Shown here: in pieces, positions 62,764-64,000 of the stretch | How the letters are laid out: each line of letters starts with the position of its first letter | Position numbering within the stretch: the stretch's first letter is position 1 | Assembly (NCBI GenBank): GCA_013823985.1 | Contig: PNNB01000050.1 | Coordinates: 186,001-250,000, forward strand | Direction of reading: 5' to 3' | DNA length: 64,000 nucleotides | DNA from: Sphingopyxis sp. | GTDB lineage: Bacteria; Pseudomonadota; Alphaproteobacteria; Sphingomonadales; Sphingomonadaceae | The notes under the pieces: model-generated | Seen by the model: the letters and a program-made list of their open reading frames with translations, nothing else | Database searches by the model: none | Told to the model about the DNA's origin: nothing | Made by a program: the position numbers and the translations under genes

Positions 62764-62868
62764 CTATTTTTTCGATTCTATATTTGAGTGCCGCGCAGCA
62801 ACCGATTGTTCGGGCTTTGCAGGAAGTCGAAGCGCTATATAGAAGCAGTCACGATTTTCGCAACTGTC

Positions 62869-63918
62869 ATGGAACAAATGGCCCCGATTCCGCGCATATA
62901 TCTCGACCACGCCGCCACGACACCGCTGCTCCCAGAGGTGCGTGAAGCCATGGCCGACGCGATGGAGCGATGGGCGAACCCGTCGTCCCCCCATAGCGAG
63001 GGTCGTGCGGCGCGTGCGGCGCTGGAAGATGCGCGCGCGCGGATCAACGCAGCCTTGGGCTGGGATGGCGAACTAATCCTGACAAGCGGTGCCAGCGAAG
63101 CCATTGCTCTCGCCCTGCGCGGGCATGATGCCATCGCCAGTGCGGTTGAGCATGACGCGGTGCTGGCTGTGGCCGGAAAAACGCGGTTGCCGGTCAATGC
63201 GGACGGTTATGTGGAGGTAGGTGCCATACACGACGCCGCCCGTTATGCCGTGCAGTCGGTCAACAACGAAACCGGAGTCATCCAGCCGCTGCCGGACATA
63301 GGTACCGCTATCCAGGCCGTGGGCGGGACATTATTCGCCGACTGTTCGCAAAGCGCCGGAAAGTTACCATTGCCCGAGGCGGACCTGATCGCGGTGTCGG
63401 CGCATAAGCTGGGCGGACCGCCGGGTGTGGGTGCTTTGCTGACCCGCAATCTGGGCCTGTTGCAGCCGACCGGCGGGCAGGAGCAGGGCTATCGTCGGGG
63501 CACCGAGAATTTGCCCGCAGCGATTGGCTTGGCCGTTGCGTTGGAAGCCGGATTTGCATGGCTGGCTGAAGCGGCGCGGGTGCGGGCGGTGCTCGACGCG
63601 GCAGTGCGCGAGGCGGGCGGAACGGTGGTGGCCGATGCGAGCAACCGGCTTGCGACCATCGCCAGTTACCGGATGCCGGGCGCGGCGGCATCGGGGCAAC
63701 TTATCAATTTCGACATGGCCGGGATCGCTGTGTCCGCAGGCAGTGCCTGTTCGTCGGGCACGCTCAAAACCAGTCATGTGCTGGGCGCTATGGGCTGGGA
63801 TGAAGAGGCGGCATCGCAAGTCATCCGGGTCAGCTTCGGTCCCGAAACCAATGCTGCGCACATCGACCGCTTTATCGATATCTGGCGCGGCATTGCGGCG
63901 CGGACGAAGGCGGCATGA
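62869..63918 (+). CDS. Cysteine desulfurase family protein (NifS/IscS-like), copy 1
   Basis: The product is 349 aa from ATG 62869; an earlier ATG at 62788 would run through the promoter. Motifs: YLDHAATTPLLPEV, LTSGASEAIALAL, PLP Lys in VSAHKLGGPPGVGALL, and the catalytic Cys in SAGSACSSGTLKTSHVL. It should remove sulfur from cysteine for Fe-S cluster assembly. It overlaps a second family member by ATGA. Confidence 0.9.
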   Translation: MEQMAPIPRIYLDHAATTPLLPEVREAMADAMERWANPSSPHSEGRAARAALEDARARINAALGWDGELILTSGASEAIALALRGHDAIASAVEHDAVLAVAGKTRLPVNADGYVEVGAIHDAARYAVQSVNNETGVIQPLPDIGTAIQAVGGTLFADCSQSAGKLPLPEADLIAVSAHKLGGPPGVGALLTRNLGLLQPTGGQEQGYRRGTENLPAAIGLAVALEAGFAWLAEAARVRAVLDAAVREAGGTVVADASNRLATIASYRMPGAAASGQLINFDMAGIAVSAGSACSSGTLKTSHVLGAMGWDEEAASQVIRVSFGPETNAAHIDRFIDIWRGIAARTKAA

Positions 63919-64000
63919 TTTACCTCGATTACCAGGCGACAACGCCCATGGCCCCCGAAGCCGTTGCAGCGATGGAGCCTTGGTTGAACGAGGGATTCTG
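63915..64000 (+). CDS. Cysteine desulfurase family protein, copy 2, cut by the window edge
   Basis: Only the first 28 codons are seen: MIYLDYQATTPMAPEAVAAM and on, the N-terminal signature of the NifS/IscS family. The ATG overlaps the stop of the first copy. In related genomes this tandem pair leads into sufB, sufC and sufD, so a suf operon probably continues beyond the window. Confidence 0.85.
   Translation, partial: MIYLDYQATTPMAPEAVAAMEPWLNEGF

Overview
The window reads as chromosomal DNA of an alphaproteobacterium of the Sphingomonadales (Sphingopyxis/Sphingorhabdus/Novosphingobium-like). This rests on many TonB-dependent receptors (TBDRs), a tryptophan-halogenase-like gene inside a sugar-uptake locus, a moderately high GC content, 4-nt ATGA/GTGA gene overlaps, and housekeeping blocks (rpsD, glyA-rpiB-nrdR, tandem nifS-like genes). 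I see no insertion sequence, prophage, CRISPR array or other sign of a mobile island.

Regions. (1) 1-8967: maltodextrin locus with a GH13 amylase (cut by the window edge), a flavin-dependent halogenase homologue, a TBDR, a LacI repressor and a GPH-type sugar transporter; an identical 8-bp palindrome ATACGTAT lies in both promoter regions. (2) 8959-13122: RND efflux permease and lipoprotein adaptor. (3) 13289-21647: seven-gene acyl-CoA catabolic operon (four acyl-CoA dehydrogenases, class III CoA-transferase, thiolase, double hot-dog MaoC-like hydratase). (4) 21679-26349: divergent cluster of unknown product: PLP fold-type-I enzyme plus Wzx-like flippase on one strand, Ddl-like ATP-grasp ligase plus nucleotidyltransferase on the other. 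(5) 26359-30508: TBDR plus secreted NPP-type phosphodiesterase, and a divergent small TPR-like secreted protein. (6) 30797-47097: surface lipoprotein, its TBDR, and a complete type II secretion operon gspCDEFGHIJKLMN plus prepilin peptidase. (7) 47150-52610: tRNA-Lys, folK, the agmatine-to-putrescine enzymes aguB and aguA, a DUF3147-like membrane protein, an exported methyltransferase-like protein and an M28 peptidase. (8) 52826-56896: S9 peptidase, TauD/TfdA-like dioxygenase and a divergent sulfotransferase-like protein. (9) 56968-64000: rpsD, chorismate mutase, small proteins, trmJ-like, nrdR, zinc-ribbon protein, glyA, rpiB, alpha/beta hydrolase and two tandem cysteine desulfurases (the second cut by the window edge).

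The most interesting signal is regulatory. Arrays of GTCA-containing heptamers spaced exactly 11 bp apart, the geometry of PhoB boxes, stand upstream of the type II secretion operon (four repeats), upstream of the surface lipoprotein/TBDR pair, and upstream of the TBDR/phosphodiesterase pair, with a weaker one before the ATP-grasp gene. The stretch from about 24 to 47 kb therefore looks like a phosphate-starvation locus combining phosphoester scavenging, a dedicated secretion machine with a candidate surface-lipoprotein cargo, and possibly an uncharacterised envelope-modification pathway. This resembles the Caulobacter ElpS/T2SS arrangement as I recall it; the link to the PLP/ATP-grasp cluster is inference.
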